Shown: piece after piece, positions 1 to 9,954 of the stretch
How positions within the stretch are numbered: the stretch's first letter is position 1
Layout of the letters: every line of letters starts with the position of its first letter
From: Aquimonas sp041395245
GTDB lineage: Bacteria; Pseudomonadota; Gammaproteobacteria; Xanthomonadales; Xanthomonadaceae
Reading direction: 5' to 3'
Assembly (NCBI GenBank): GCA_041395245.1
Contig: JAWLAY010000012.1
Coordinates: forward strand, 62,001 to 126,000
DNA length: 64,000 nt
Program-made: the position numbers and the translations under genes
Notes under the pieces: generated by a model
The model's database searches: none
Told to the model about the DNA's origin: nothing
Seen by the model: only the letters and a program-made list of their open reading frames with translations

Positions 1-723
1 GAGCTGGCACGCCGGTGTGGTTTCGGACCATGGATCGCTGCTGGTGCTGCGCACCTCCAGATGGGTGACCTGGATTTCGGTATTCACTTCGCCTTCGTAG
101 ATCGAGGAGATCGATGCGATCAGGCCGCCGACATAGGTCTGCAGTGCCGCGCTGCTGCCGAGCTTCTGATACAGCTCGAAGTCGGTATCAATCGCCAGTC
201 GCACGCCATAGCTTGACCCGGCGACCACATCCGGCGTGAGCGACTGCAGTGCCTGCCCATCGCGCGGGTCTTCCGGTGCGATGGGTAGCTGATCGCTGCA
301 CATGCCGTTCTCGCTGGGCGACTTGGCAACGCGCTGCAGCCAGGCGCGGACCATCGTGTCATTGATCCGGTTTGCGGTGATCGCGTCGGCGTCGCCCGAC
401 AGGCGCAAAGTGTCCTTCGGCGTCTGGATGTAGCCGTCGACAGCGCCTTCCGGCGTCTGGATCAACATCACCTCGCTGCCGCTGCCATCCAGCGTGCGCC
501 CCACCCAGTAGCGCGCCTTTGGAAGGTCCCGTGTTCTCGCCCCGAGCGGGCCGTGCTCGACCAGGCGGAAGTCCTTGGCGAAGGGGAATGACTCGCGCAG
601 CTCGATGTCGACCGTGCTCTGCGTGTCCGCGCGCCAGACGCGGCGTGGCGTGGATTCACTGGCGACGCCGAGGCTGCTGATCAGGCAGCAGGCCGCGACA
701 ACCCAACGGAATGATGACTTCAT
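1..723 (-). CDS. Secreted zinc metallopeptidase, M12B/reprolysin-like, N-terminal part (cut by window edge)
   Basis: The reading frame is open for 241 codons from an ATG at 723 to the window edge, so only the N-terminal part is present. A GGAG ribosome site lies 7 bases before the ATG. Residues 1-22 form a signal peptide (short basic start, hydrophobic core, Ala at the end). A propeptide-like region follows, ending with a CSDQ segment near residue 141, and then a segment beginning VRLAIDTDFELYQ near 172 with a downstream SIYEGEVNTEIQ stretch. That pattern is typical of the start of reprolysin-like (M12B) domains in secreted bacterial proteases. The zinc motif HExxHxxGxxH would lie beyond the window, so catalysis cannot be confirmed. 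Family placement is by pattern only. Confidence 0.72.
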   Translation of the reverse strand, partial: MKSSFRWVVAACCLISSLGVASESTPRRVWRADTQSTVDIELRESFPFAKDFRLVEHGPLGARTRDLPKARYWVGRTLDGSGSEVMLIQTPEGAVDGYIQTPKDTLRLSGDADAITANRINDTMVRAWLQRVAKSPSENGMCSDQLPIAPEDPRDGQALQSLTPDVVAGSSYGVRLAIDTDFELYQKLGSSAALQTYVGGLIASISSIYEGEVNTEIQVTHLEVRSTSSDPWSETTPACQL

Positions 724-913
724 GGCTGATCTCCGCAACAACGACCGACAGCATGTCCGTGTCGGCCTGAGCCTTGTGTGACTTCAGTAACGAATACGCA
801 AGACACGGCCTCCAAGCGACGGATCGTCATGCGTGCGCGGTCGGCAAAGCGAGTCGCCTCGCTGGCTTGGGTATCATGCCCGCCTTGTCCTCGCCCGCCA
901 CCGGAGTGCGCCC

Positions 914-2439
<1,526 letters not shown>

Positions 2440-2443
<4 letters not shown>

Positions 2444-3618
2444 GCCGAGGCGCGCTGTGGCTGCTGGCCCTGAGCCTTGCCGTATGGCTCATGGCCAATT
2501 CGACAGCGCAAGCCGCTGCGGACGACGAAGCCAGCATCGCCGCCCGCGAAAAGGCGGCCAAAGCCAAACTGGTCAGCCTGCGCAGCGATATCGATCAGGT
2601 CCTGAGCCTGCAATCGGCACTTCAGGACGAGATGAAACAGGTTCAGAACGCCTTGCGTGAAGCCGATCAGGCGGTGCAGAAACAAAGTGCCGCGCAGCGC
2701 CAATTGCAGACCGAGGCCGAGACGCAACAGGCCACCCTGCGCGATCTGGAAGCGCGCCGTGCCGCCAGCGCTGCCGGACTGCAGTCGCAGCGCGAGGACT
2801 TGGCGCGCATGCTGCGTTCCGCCTTTCGGCTCGGCCAACACCAGCAACTGCGCCTGCTGCTGTCGCAGGACCGCTTGAGCGCTGCCTCACGCATACTGGA
2901 ATATCACCGCTACCTGCAGCGCGACCAACTGGCGCAGGTTCGCAAGGTGATGGATGAACTGCGTGCCCTGGCCGAACTGACCGAAGCCACCCGACGCCAG
3001 AATGAACAGGTGGCCGAGGCGATCCAGGCGGCCGACGCCGGCCTGCAGGCGCTGACCCAACAACGTGCCGAGCGCGAATCCCTGCTGGATGAACTGCGCT
3101 CACGGCAACGTGATCACGATGTGCGATTGAAGACGCTGCGGCGCGACGAACAAGCGCTGCAAACGCTGCTGGAAACCCTGCGCGACGTGTTCGCTGACAT
3201 CCCCGATCAGTTGCAGGCCGAGCAATCCATCGCGTCGCAGCGAGGTCGGCTGCCCATGCCAACATCTGGACCGGTGCTCACCGGCTTCGGCGCGGCGCTG
3301 CCGGATGGTCGGCGCAGCGAGGGCTGGCTGATCGGCAGTCCGGCCGGTGCGCCGGTCAAGGCGATTGCGCACGGCCGGGTGGCATTCGCCGAATGGATGA
3401 ACGGCTACGGTCTGTTGCTGATCCTTGATCATGGCGACGGCTATCTCAGCCTTTACGCGCACAACGATGCACTGTTGCGCGAGCCGGGCGACTGGGTGGA
3501 GACCGGCGACGCCATCGCCGAGGCCGGCAGTTCCGGCGGGCAATCGCGACCCGCGCTGTACTTCGAATTGCGCCGCAACGGTCAGCCGGTCGACCCGCGG
3601 CAATGGCTGAAGCGCTGA
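2440..3618 (+). CDS. envC: EnvC-like murein hydrolase activator (degenerate LytM domain)
   Basis: Periplasmic activator of the division amidases AmiA/AmiB in the EnvC family. The 392 residues have three parts: an N-terminal signal peptide (about 1-28), long coiled coils rich in Glu, Gln, Arg and Ala (about 35-265), and a C-terminal LytM/M23 domain (about 280-392). The M23 zinc ligands are missing. The H-x-G-x-D position reads EGWLIGS, and the last His-x-His reads LYFELRR, exactly as in E. coli EnvC, where the domain binds and activates amidases but does not cut. The start overlaps the gpmI stop by 4 bases. ctpA follows after 39 bases. Confidence 0.93.
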
Positions 3619-3645
3619 TTCACTGCCCAGCTCGGCGACGCGCTC

Positions 3646-3651
3646 TATACT
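3646..3651 (+). promoter_or_regulatory. Possible -10 element (TATACT) giving a near-leaderless ctpA transcript
   Basis: TATACT ends 6 bases before the ctpA ATG. No convincing -35 element sits at 17-18 bases, and no ribosome site precedes the ATG. If used, transcription would begin at or next to the start codon. Pattern match only. Confidence 0.3.
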
Positions 3652-3657
3652 TTGTGC

Positions 3658-5016
3658 ATGAACAATTCCACCGCGTTGCGTCACCGGCTGTCTGCGCTGC
3701 TGCTATCGACCGCCTGTCTCTACTTCGTCGGCCCCGCCGATGCGCAGGAACCTGCCCTCGAAACACCAACGCAAGCCATACCGTCAGCGGCGGGGACGGG
3801 CGCCAAGGCTGATGTCGCCGACAAGAGCGAACGAGTTGGGCTGGAAGAGATTCGGCGCTTTGTCTCGGTGTATCGCGCGGTCAAGCAGGCCTATGTCGAT
3901 CCAGTGGCCGACGGCGATCTGATGAGCGCGGCCATTCGTGGATTGCTGGCCGATCTCGACCCGCACAGCGCGTATCTGGATCAGGATGCTTCCGCCGCAC
4001 TCAACGAAATGGCGGAAGGCGAGTACGGCGGATTGGGTCTGGAAATCATCCAGCGCCCGGATCGCAGTCTGACCGTCATCGCACCGATTGATGACACGCC
4101 CGCGGCACGCGCAGGCATCCAGCCGGGTGACGTCATCACCGCCATGGACGGCGAGCTGATCACCGCCGACAGCGTCGATGCGGCCATTGAGGCCATGCGC
4201 GGCGAACCGGGCACGACGATCACCCTGACCATCGTCCGCGAAGGCGAATCGGCACCGCTGGAGGTTCAACTGACCCGCGAGATCATCCGCGTCAACAGCG
4301 TGCGGGTGGAAGTACTGAGCAAGGACTACCTGTATCTGAGAATCGCCACCTTCCAGGCCGACACCGGCATGGAAGTGAGCAAACGCCTTGAAGCCGCCGT
4401 CGCACAGCGTGGCAGCGCCTTCAAGGGGCTGGTACTCGACCTGCGCAGCAATCCGGGCGGTTTGCTGAATGCCGCCGTCGACGTCGCTGATCAATTCCTG
4501 GAACGCGGCCTGATCGTCAGCACGCGCGGTCGTCTGCCCTATGCCACCAGCGAATTTGAAGCGCATCGTGGCGATGTGCTGGACGGCGCACCCATTGTCC
4601 TGCTGATCGACGCGGGCAGCGCCTCGGCCTCGGAAGTGCTGGCGGGCGCGCTGCGCGACCACAAACGCGCGGTCATCATGGGCACGCGCAGCTTTGGCAA
4701 GGGCTCGGTACAGACCGTGTTGCCGCTGGACAATGGCGACTCGATCAAGCTCACCACGGCGCGCTACTACACGCCGAACGGCACCTCGATCCAGGCGACG
4801 GGCATCGTGCCGGATATCGAACTGCTCGAGAACGCCACGCTCAAGACCGAGGACGTCCAGGGTCCAACCATCCGTGAAGCCAATCTACCTGGACACTTGC
4901 GTGCGGAAACGGTGCCGGTAGAAGCGGATGAGCAAGCCGCACTGGCCGATGACTACGCCGTCGGTGAAGCGCTGAACCTGCTGCGCGGTCTGGCCGTATT
5001 CCGCGATCGCGACTGA
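3658..5016 (+). CDS. ctpA: Carboxy-terminal processing peptidase, S41 family, with PDZ domain
   Basis: Periplasmic serine protease of the CtpA/Prc type that trims or degrades envelope proteins; the neighbour EnvC suggests a role in cell-wall enzyme control. Starting at ATG 3658 gives 452 residues; the frame also allows TTG two codons earlier. A signal peptide covers about 1-29. A PDZ domain lies at about 115-195 (GEYGGLGLEI, then GIQPGDVI). The S41 core follows, with the Ser/Lys dyad at Ser323 in GSASASE and Lys348 in SFGKGSVQ, 25 residues apart as in Prc. The gene ends 21 bases before the convergent marR gene. Confidence 0.94.
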   Translation: MNNSTALRHRLSALLLSTACLYFVGPADAQEPALETPTQAIPSAAGTGAKADVADKSERVGLEEIRRFVSVYRAVKQAYVDPVADGDLMSAAIRGLLADLDPHSAYLDQDASAALNEMAEGEYGGLGLEIIQRPDRSLTVIAPIDDTPAARAGIQPGDVITAMDGELITADSVDAAIEAMRGEPGTTITLTIVREGESAPLEVQLTREIIRVNSVRVEVLSKDYLYLRIATFQADTGMEVSKRLEAAVAQRGSAFKGLVLDLRSNPGGLLNAAVDVADQFLERGLIVSTRGRLPYATSEFEAHRGDVLDGAPIVLLIDAGSASASEVLAGALRDHKRAVIMGTRSFGKGSVQTVLPLDNGDSIKLTTARYYTPNGTSIQATGIVPDIELLENATLKTEDVQGPTIREANLPGHLRAETVPVEADEQAALADDYAVGEALNLLRGLAVFRDRD

Positions 5017-5037
5017 GTCCGGCTCGACCTTCAGCGC

Positions 5038-5544
5038 TCAGTCTTCGCTGGCCCGCAGGCGGCTCTCGGCCAGCGTTGTCGCGGTGTCCAACTGCTTCAA
5101 CAGCGCGTCGAGTACGGCGCATTGTTCACTGCTTAGGCTTCCGATCAGGCTGCGCTCGTACTCCAGCGCCAAGGGCGCGACCTTCTCGTAAACCGCTTGT
5201 CCATCAACCGACAGGCGCAGCGGCGCACGCCGACGATCCTGCGTGCACTGCGTGCGAATCACCCGCCCCGAGTCCATCAGGCGTGCCACCGCGCGACTGA
5301 CCGCCACCTTGTCCATGGCGGTGCGCTCGACCAACTGGGCCGCGGTCAGGTCAGGGTAGCGCCCCATCACCGCCATCAGACGCCATTCGGTGATCGACAG
5401 ATCGAAGCGCTCGGCATAGATGCGGGCAATCGCCTGACTGATCCGGTTGGACAGCACGGACAGCCGATACGGCAGGAAGTGCTCGAGTTCCAGAACCGCC
5501 GAGGAATCCATCGCACGCGGACATTCGGGCTCGGATGGGTTCAT
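5038..5544 (-). CDS. MarR-family transcriptional regulator, probable repressor of the homogentisate operon
   Basis: A winged-helix MarR-type protein of 168 residues. The core begins FLPYRLSVLSNRISQAIARIY, with the recognition helix near KVAVSRAVARL and the wing at RTQCTQDRRRAPLRLS. It is divergent from hppD, and the shared spacer carries a perfect 14-bp palindrome at 5567-5580, which makes it the obvious regulator of tyrosine/homogentisate degradation. No clear ribosome site marks the start. ATG codons at 5556, 5544 and 5511 are all possible; 5544 is chosen because a promoter near the palindrome would leave 5556 at or outside the transcript start. The ligand is not visible; a pathway intermediate is the natural guess. 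Confidence 0.88.
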   Translation of the reverse strand: MNPSEPECPRAMDSSAVLELEHFLPYRLSVLSNRISQAIARIYAERFDLSITEWRLMAVMGRYPDLTAAQLVERTAMDKVAVSRAVARLMDSGRVIRTQCTQDRRRAPLRLSVDGQAVYEKVAPLALEYERSLIGSLSSEQCAVLDALLKQLDTATTLAESRLRASED

Positions 5545-5566
5545 CGTGCACCGCATCTTGCGTATG

Positions 5567-5580
5567 GTTTCATATGAAAC
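5567..5580. promoter_or_regulatory. Perfect 14-bp palindromic operator between marR and hppD
   Basis: GTTTCATATGAAAC is self-complementary over all 14 bases. It lies inside the 17-base spacer of a possible hppD promoter: TTGCGT at 5558-5563 as -35 and TAATCT at 5581-5586 as -10, both weak matches. Bound MarR dimer would block that promoter and probably the divergent marR promoter as well. Dyads of this size between a marR gene and its target are the norm for the family. Confidence 0.75.
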
Positions 5581-5630
5581 TAATCTCCTGACTCACCGCG
5601 ACACGCACTGCAATCCTTCCGGAGGTTCCC

Positions 5631-6716
5631 ATGAGCGCGCAACCCAACCCTGGCATGCAGGTCACCACCTTCGACAATCCGATGGGCATCGACGGCTTTG
5701 AATTCGTCGAATTCGCCTCACCGGAACCGCAACACCTGCATTCCCTGTTCAAACAGCTCGGCTTCAGCGCCGTGCTGCGTCATCGTACCCGTGCCATTAC
5801 CGTGTATCGGCAGGGCGGGGTCAACTTCCTGATCAATGAAGATCCGGACTCGTTCGCGGCGGACTTCGCCGCCAAGCACGGCCCCAGCGCCTGCGGCTTT
5901 GCGATCCGCGTGCAGAAGCCGGCGTTCTGGGTCCGTGAGCAAGCGCTCTCGCGGGGTGCGGAAGCGCCCGAGCGCGAGGACAGTCGCGCGGTCGACATGC
6001 CGGTCATCAAGGGCATCGGCGATTGCATGCTGTATCTGGTGGACCGCTACGGTGAACGCGGCGACGCCTATGCGCAGGACTTCCTGCCCATCGACGGTGC
6101 GACGCTGCACCCCGAGGGTTTCGGCCTGAGCTTCATCGATCACCTCACCCACAACCTGTACGTCGGCAGCATGGCCACGTGGGCCGACTATTACGAACGT
6201 CTGTTCAATTTCCGCGAGATCCGCTACTTCGACATCAAGGGCGCCAAGACCGGCCTGTTGTCGAAGGCCATGACCGCACCAGATGGCATCGTGCGCATTC
6301 CGCTCAATGAGTCGAGCGACCCCAAGTCGCAGATCAACGAATACCTGGAGGCCTACAACGGCGAAGGCATCCAGCACATCGCCTGCTTCACGGACGACAT
6401 CTACCGTACGGTGGAGCTGATGCATGGCGCGGGCGTGCAGTTCCTCGACACGCCGGACGCCTACTTCGATGTCGTGGACCTGCGCATCCCGAACCACGGC
6501 GAGGATCTCGACCGTCTGCGCCGCAACAGCATCCTGATCGATGCCGATCCGGAAACCAAAACCCGCAAGCTGCTGCAGATCTTCACCCAGAACTGCATCG
6601 GCCCGATCTTCTTCGAAATCATCCAGCGCAAGGGCAATGAGGGCTTCGGGGAAGGCAACTTCCAGGCCCTGTTCGAAAGCATCGAGCGCGATCAGATGAA
6701 GCGCGGCGTGCTGTAA
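5631..6716 (+). CDS. hppD: 4-hydroxyphenylpyruvate dioxygenase
   Basis: Converts 4-hydroxyphenylpyruvate to homogentisate using Fe(II) and O2, the second step of tyrosine degradation. At 361 residues it has the normal bacterial length and two vicinal-oxygen-chelate halves. The three iron ligands are visible: His171 in FIDHLTHN, His249 in GIQHIACF and Glu329 in FFEIIQRKG. A GGAGGT ribosome site lies 4 bases upstream of the ATG. It is the first gene of an hppD-hmgA-fahA-maiA run, with hmgA starting 19 bases downstream. Confidence 0.97.
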   Translation: MSAQPNPGMQVTTFDNPMGIDGFEFVEFASPEPQHLHSLFKQLGFSAVLRHRTRAITVYRQGGVNFLINEDPDSFAADFAAKHGPSACGFAIRVQKPAFWVREQALSRGAEAPEREDSRAVDMPVIKGIGDCMLYLVDRYGERGDAYAQDFLPIDGATLHPEGFGLSFIDHLTHNLYVGSMATWADYYERLFNFREIRYFDIKGAKTGLLSKAMTAPDGIVRIPLNESSDPKSQINEYLEAYNGEGIQHIACFTDDIYRTVELMHGAGVQFLDTPDAYFDVVDLRIPNHGEDLDRLRRNSILIDADPETKTRKLLQIFTQNCIGPIFFEIIQRKGNEGFGEGNFQALFESIERDQMKRGVL

Positions 6717-6735
6717 CCGTCACGGAAACCCAGCC

Positions 6736-8034
6736 ATGAGCGACTTGAGTTACCAAACGGGATTTGCCAATCACTTCGCCAGTGAAGCCCTGCCCGGCGC
6801 CTTGCCGGAAGGACGCAATTCGCCGCAGCGCTGCGCCTACGGGCTTTACGCCGAGCAGATTTCCGGTACGGCCTTCACCGCGCCGCGTGCGGAAAATCGC
6901 CGCGTCTGGACCTATCGCATCCGCCCTGCGGCGATCCATGGCGAATTTGCGCCGTATGCCCATCCGGGGTTCCACAACGACTGGCAAAGCGGCCCGGTGC
7001 CGCCCGACCAGATGCGCTGGAGTCCGCTACCCACGCCCTTGCCGGGAACCGATTTCATCGACGGTCTGTTCAGCATGGGCGGCAATGGCAGCGCGGCGGC
7101 AGGCACGGGCATCGGCATTCATCTGTATGCGGCGAATGCCGACATGCACGCGCGCTTTTTCTACAGCGCCGACAGTGAATGCTTGATCGTGCCGCAACAG
7201 GGTCGGCTGCGCATTGCCACCGAGTTGGGCGTGCTGCAGGTCGAGCCGCAGGAGATCGCGGTCATTCCGCGCGGCATCCGTTTCAAGGTGGATCTGCCTG
7301 ACGGTACGGCACGCGGTTACGTCTGCGAGAACTTCGGTGCATTGCTGCGGCTGCCCGACCTGGGTCCAATCGGCAGCAACGGCCTGGCCAATCCGCGCGA
7401 CTTCCTCACCCCGGTTGCCGCCTATGAGGACCGGGAAGGCGATTTCGACCTGCTGTGCAAGTTCCAGGGCCATCTCTGGCGCGCGCCCATCGGCCATTCG
7501 CCGCTCGATGTCGTTGCCTGGCATGGCAACTACGCGCCCTACAAATACGACTTGCGCCGCTTCAATACCATCGGCTCGATCAGCTACGACCACCCGGACC
7601 CGAGCATCTTCCTGGTGCTGAACTCACCCAGCGATACCGCGGGTGTGGGCAATCTGGATTTCGTGATCTTTCCGCCACGCTGGCTGGTGGCTCAGAACAC
7701 CTTCCGTCCGCCGTGGTTTCACCGCAACGTGGCCAGCGAATTCATGGGTCTGATCCATGGCGAATACGACGCCAAGGCCGACGGATTCCTGCCCGGCGGA
7801 TGCTCGTTGCACAACGGCATGAGTGGTCACGGCCCGGATGCCGCCACTTTCGAGAAAGCCAGTGCTGCCGATCTGTCGAAACCCGACGTGCTGACCGATA
7901 CCATGGCCTTCATGTTCGAATGCCGCGCGGTCATCCGCCCGACCCAGCAAGCCGTCCACGCCGCGCATCGGCAAAGCGGCTACACCGCCTGCTGGACGGG
8001 GCTGCGCAAGCATTTCAACCCCCATCGCCCCTGA
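6736..8034 (+). CDS. hmgA: Homogentisate 1,2-dioxygenase
   Basis: Opens the ring of homogentisate to 4-maleylacetoacetate with Fe(II) and O2. The 432 residues match the family length and begin with the usual YQTGFANHFASEALPGALP block. The iron ligands fit the spacing known from the human enzyme (His, +6 Glu, +30 His): His329 in WFHRNVASEF, Glu335, and His365 in GMSGHGPD. It lies between hppD and fahA in the same direction with gaps of about 20 bases, so it is very probably co-transcribed. Confidence 0.97.
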   Translation: MSDLSYQTGFANHFASEALPGALPEGRNSPQRCAYGLYAEQISGTAFTAPRAENRRVWTYRIRPAAIHGEFAPYAHPGFHNDWQSGPVPPDQMRWSPLPTPLPGTDFIDGLFSMGGNGSAAAGTGIGIHLYAANADMHARFFYSADSECLIVPQQGRLRIATELGVLQVEPQEIAVIPRGIRFKVDLPDGTARGYVCENFGALLRLPDLGPIGSNGLANPRDFLTPVAAYEDREGDFDLLCKFQGHLWRAPIGHSPLDVVAWHGNYAPYKYDLRRFNTIGSISYDHPDPSIFLVLNSPSDTAGVGNLDFVIFPPRWLVAQNTFRPPWFHRNVASEFMGLIHGEYDAKADGFLPGGCSLHNGMSGHGPDAATFEKASAADLSKPDVLTDTMAFMFECRAVIRPTQQAVHAAHRQSGYTACWTGLRKHFNPHRP

Positions 8035-8055
8035 CCTCGAGCGACCTCTGACGCC

Positions 8056-9042
8056 ATGAAACTCGCCTCACTCAAAGCCGGTGGCCGCGACGGCACGCTG
8101 ATCGTCGTATCGCGTGACCTGCAATCCGCCGTGATCGCCAAAGACATCGCTTCGACCCTGCAAGCCGCGCTCGAAAACTGGGAACACTGCGCACCGCGTT
8201 TGAACGCGCTGTCGGAGGCGCTGAACGCGGGTCAGTGCGAGGACACGTTCGCGCTGGACGCGCAGGCCCTCGCCGCACCGCTGCCGCGTGCCTACGAATT
8301 CGTCGATGGCTCGGCCTATCTGCCTCACGTCGAGCGCGTCCGGCGCGCACGCGGCGCCAGTGTGCCGGAGAGTTTCTACAGCGACCCACTGATGTATCAC
8401 GCCGTTGGCGCGGGTTTCTATGGCCCGCGCGACCCGGTGCGCGTGGCCGACGAGGCCTACGGCATCGATCTGGAAGCCGAGGTCGTGGTGGTGACCGACG
8501 ACGTGCCGATGGGTGTCTCGGCACGGGATGCGGAAACGCATATCCAACTCATCGGTCTGGTCAACGATGTGTCACTGCGTAACCTGATTCCCGATGAACT
8601 CGCGAAGGGATTCGGCTTCCTGCAATCCAAGCCGCGCTCGGCGCTGTCGCCGGTCTTCGTCACTCCCGATGAACTCGGCGACGCCTGGCGCGACAGCAAG
8701 GTGCATCTACCCTTGCTCAGCCATCTGAACGGCGAATGGTTCGGTGCCCCGGAAGCTGGTGAAGACATGCAGTTCAACTTCGCCCAACTGATCGCCCACG
8801 CCGCCAAGACCCGCCCACTGTGCGCGGGCACGCTGGTCGGCTCGGGCACCGTGGCCAATCAGGACGAGGCGCGCGGCGCGTCCTGCCTGGCCGAAAAGCG
8901 CATGTTGGAGATCATTGCCCAAGGCAAACCCAGCACGCCGTTCATGAAGTTCGGCGACCGCGTGCGCATCGAGATGCTGGATCGCGCAGGCCAAAGCGTG
9001 TTCGGAGCCATCGAACAGACCATCGAGCGCGCGGGAGACTGA
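8056..9042 (+). CDS. fahA: Fumarylacetoacetate hydrolase family protein
   Basis: Cleaves fumarylacetoacetate to fumarate and acetoacetate, the last step of the homogentisate pathway. The 328 residues show the bacterial FAH layout: an N-terminal domain (about 1-75), then the catalytic mixed-beta domain. Metal-binding acidic residues lie in YGIDLEAEVVVV, and the conserved GFGFLQSKPRSALSP block and GSGTVANQDEARG follow. It sits 21 bases after hmgA. maiA follows only after 189 bases that hold a small palindromic hairpin, so maiA may also have its own signal. Confidence 0.94.
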   Translation: MKLASLKAGGRDGTLIVVSRDLQSAVIAKDIASTLQAALENWEHCAPRLNALSEALNAGQCEDTFALDAQALAAPLPRAYEFVDGSAYLPHVERVRRARGASVPESFYSDPLMYHAVGAGFYGPRDPVRVADEAYGIDLEAEVVVVTDDVPMGVSARDAETHIQLIGLVNDVSLRNLIPDELAKGFGFLQSKPRSALSPVFVTPDELGDAWRDSKVHLPLLSHLNGEWFGAPEAGEDMQFNFAQLIAHAAKTRPLCAGTLVGSGTVANQDEARGASCLAEKRMLEIIAQGKPSTPFMKFGDRVRIEMLDRAGQSVFGAIEQTIERAGD

Positions 9043-9078
9043 GTAAGCCCGCGTCTGACGAATCCTGGCCCGCCCGTC

Positions 9079-9097
9079 ATACCCGCAGAGCGGGTAT
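9079..9097. repeat. Short palindromic repeat unit (hairpin ATACCCGC-AGA-GCGGGTAT)
   Basis: A perfect 8-bp stem with a 3-base loop, preceded by CGTC. The arms match the TACCCGC/GCGGGTA hairpin inside the 146-bp tandem repeats at 41.3-41.75 kb, so this looks like an isolated half-unit of the same dispersed element. It lies between fahA and maiA. Confidence 0.6.
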
Positions 9098-9231
9098 CGC
9101 TGGTTCCGGCCGCTGACGACGGTCGAGACCACCGAACCGGTGTCGCCCAGCCTGGGGCCATTGCCCAGACCTCGCGTTTTCCTGCACGCTGCGAGTACGC
9201 TGTCCGCACGTTGTCGAAGGAGGGGTCGACC

Positions 9232-9891
9232 ATGTCCGAGTTGCTGACGCTCTACAGCTATTGGCGCTCGAGCGCCGCCTACCGCGTGCGCATCGCGCTC
9301 AACCTGAAACAGGTGAAGTACGCCCTGAAGCCGGTTCACCTGCTCAATCAGGGTGGCGAGCAACGCCTGCCCGAGTTTCGTGAACTCAATCCGCAGGGAC
9401 TGATCCCGGTGCTGGTCGATGGCGAACGTGTCGTTCGGCAGTCGCTGGCGATCATGGAATATCTGGATGACACGATTCCCGAGCATCCGCTGCTGCCCAC
9501 CGCCGCGCGTGACCGCGCCCGGGTACGTTCATTGGCCCTGCTGATCGCCTGCGACGTCCATCCGCTGAACAATCTGCGCGTGCTGCAATATCTGGAAAAC
9601 GAGTTGCACATCGACTCGACCCGGCGCGAAGCCTGGGTGCGGCACTGGATTCACGAAGGCCTGCTGGCCTTCGAGCAGATGGTGGCCGATCACCCATCCA
9701 CCAGCACCTATTGCGAAGGCGAAGTGCCGGGCATGGCCGACTGTTGCCTGATTCCGCAGATCTACAACGCGCGCCGCTTCCAACTCGACATCGCGCAATA
9801 TCCGACGCTGCAACGCATCGAAGCGGCCTGCCTGGCACTGCCGGAATTTCAGCGCGCCGCGCCAGAACAACAGGATGACGCACCGCGCTGA
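9232..9891 (+). CDS. maiA: Maleylacetoacetate isomerase (zeta-class GST)
   Basis: Glutathione-dependent cis-trans isomerisation of maleylacetoacetate to fumarylacetoacetate, feeding FahA. The ATG at 9232 has AAGGAGGGG 7 bases upstream and gives 219 residues, the usual size. The N-terminal thioredoxin-like domain carries the catalytic zeta-class motif as SYWRSSAAYRVRIALN (about 7-22). The glutathione-binding NPQGLIPVLVDG and QSLAIMEYLDD blocks follow, then the all-helical C-terminal domain. It ends the homogentisate cluster; a terminator-like hairpin lies just downstream. Confidence 0.94.
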   Translation: MSELLTLYSYWRSSAAYRVRIALNLKQVKYALKPVHLLNQGGEQRLPEFRELNPQGLIPVLVDGERVVRQSLAIMEYLDDTIPEHPLLPTAARDRARVRSLALLIACDVHPLNNLRVLQYLENELHIDSTRREAWVRHWIHEGLLAFEQMVADHPSTSTYCEGEVPGMADCCLIPQIYNARRFQLDIAQYPTLQRIEAACLALPEFQRAAPEQQDDAPR

Positions 9892-9900
9892 GTGCGCAGC

Positions 9901-9926
9901 GGGAAGGCGCCTTTCGGCACCTTCCC
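9901..9926. terminator. Terminator-like hairpin between convergent genes
   Basis: An 11-bp stem with one C-A mismatch (arms 9901-9911 and 9916-9926) and a TTTC loop lies between maiA and the convergent gene ending at 9955. There is no strong T run on either side, so it may act only in part. Confidence 0.5.
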
Positions 9927-9954
9927 GGCCACGCTGCCCATTGGCTCAGTGGAT

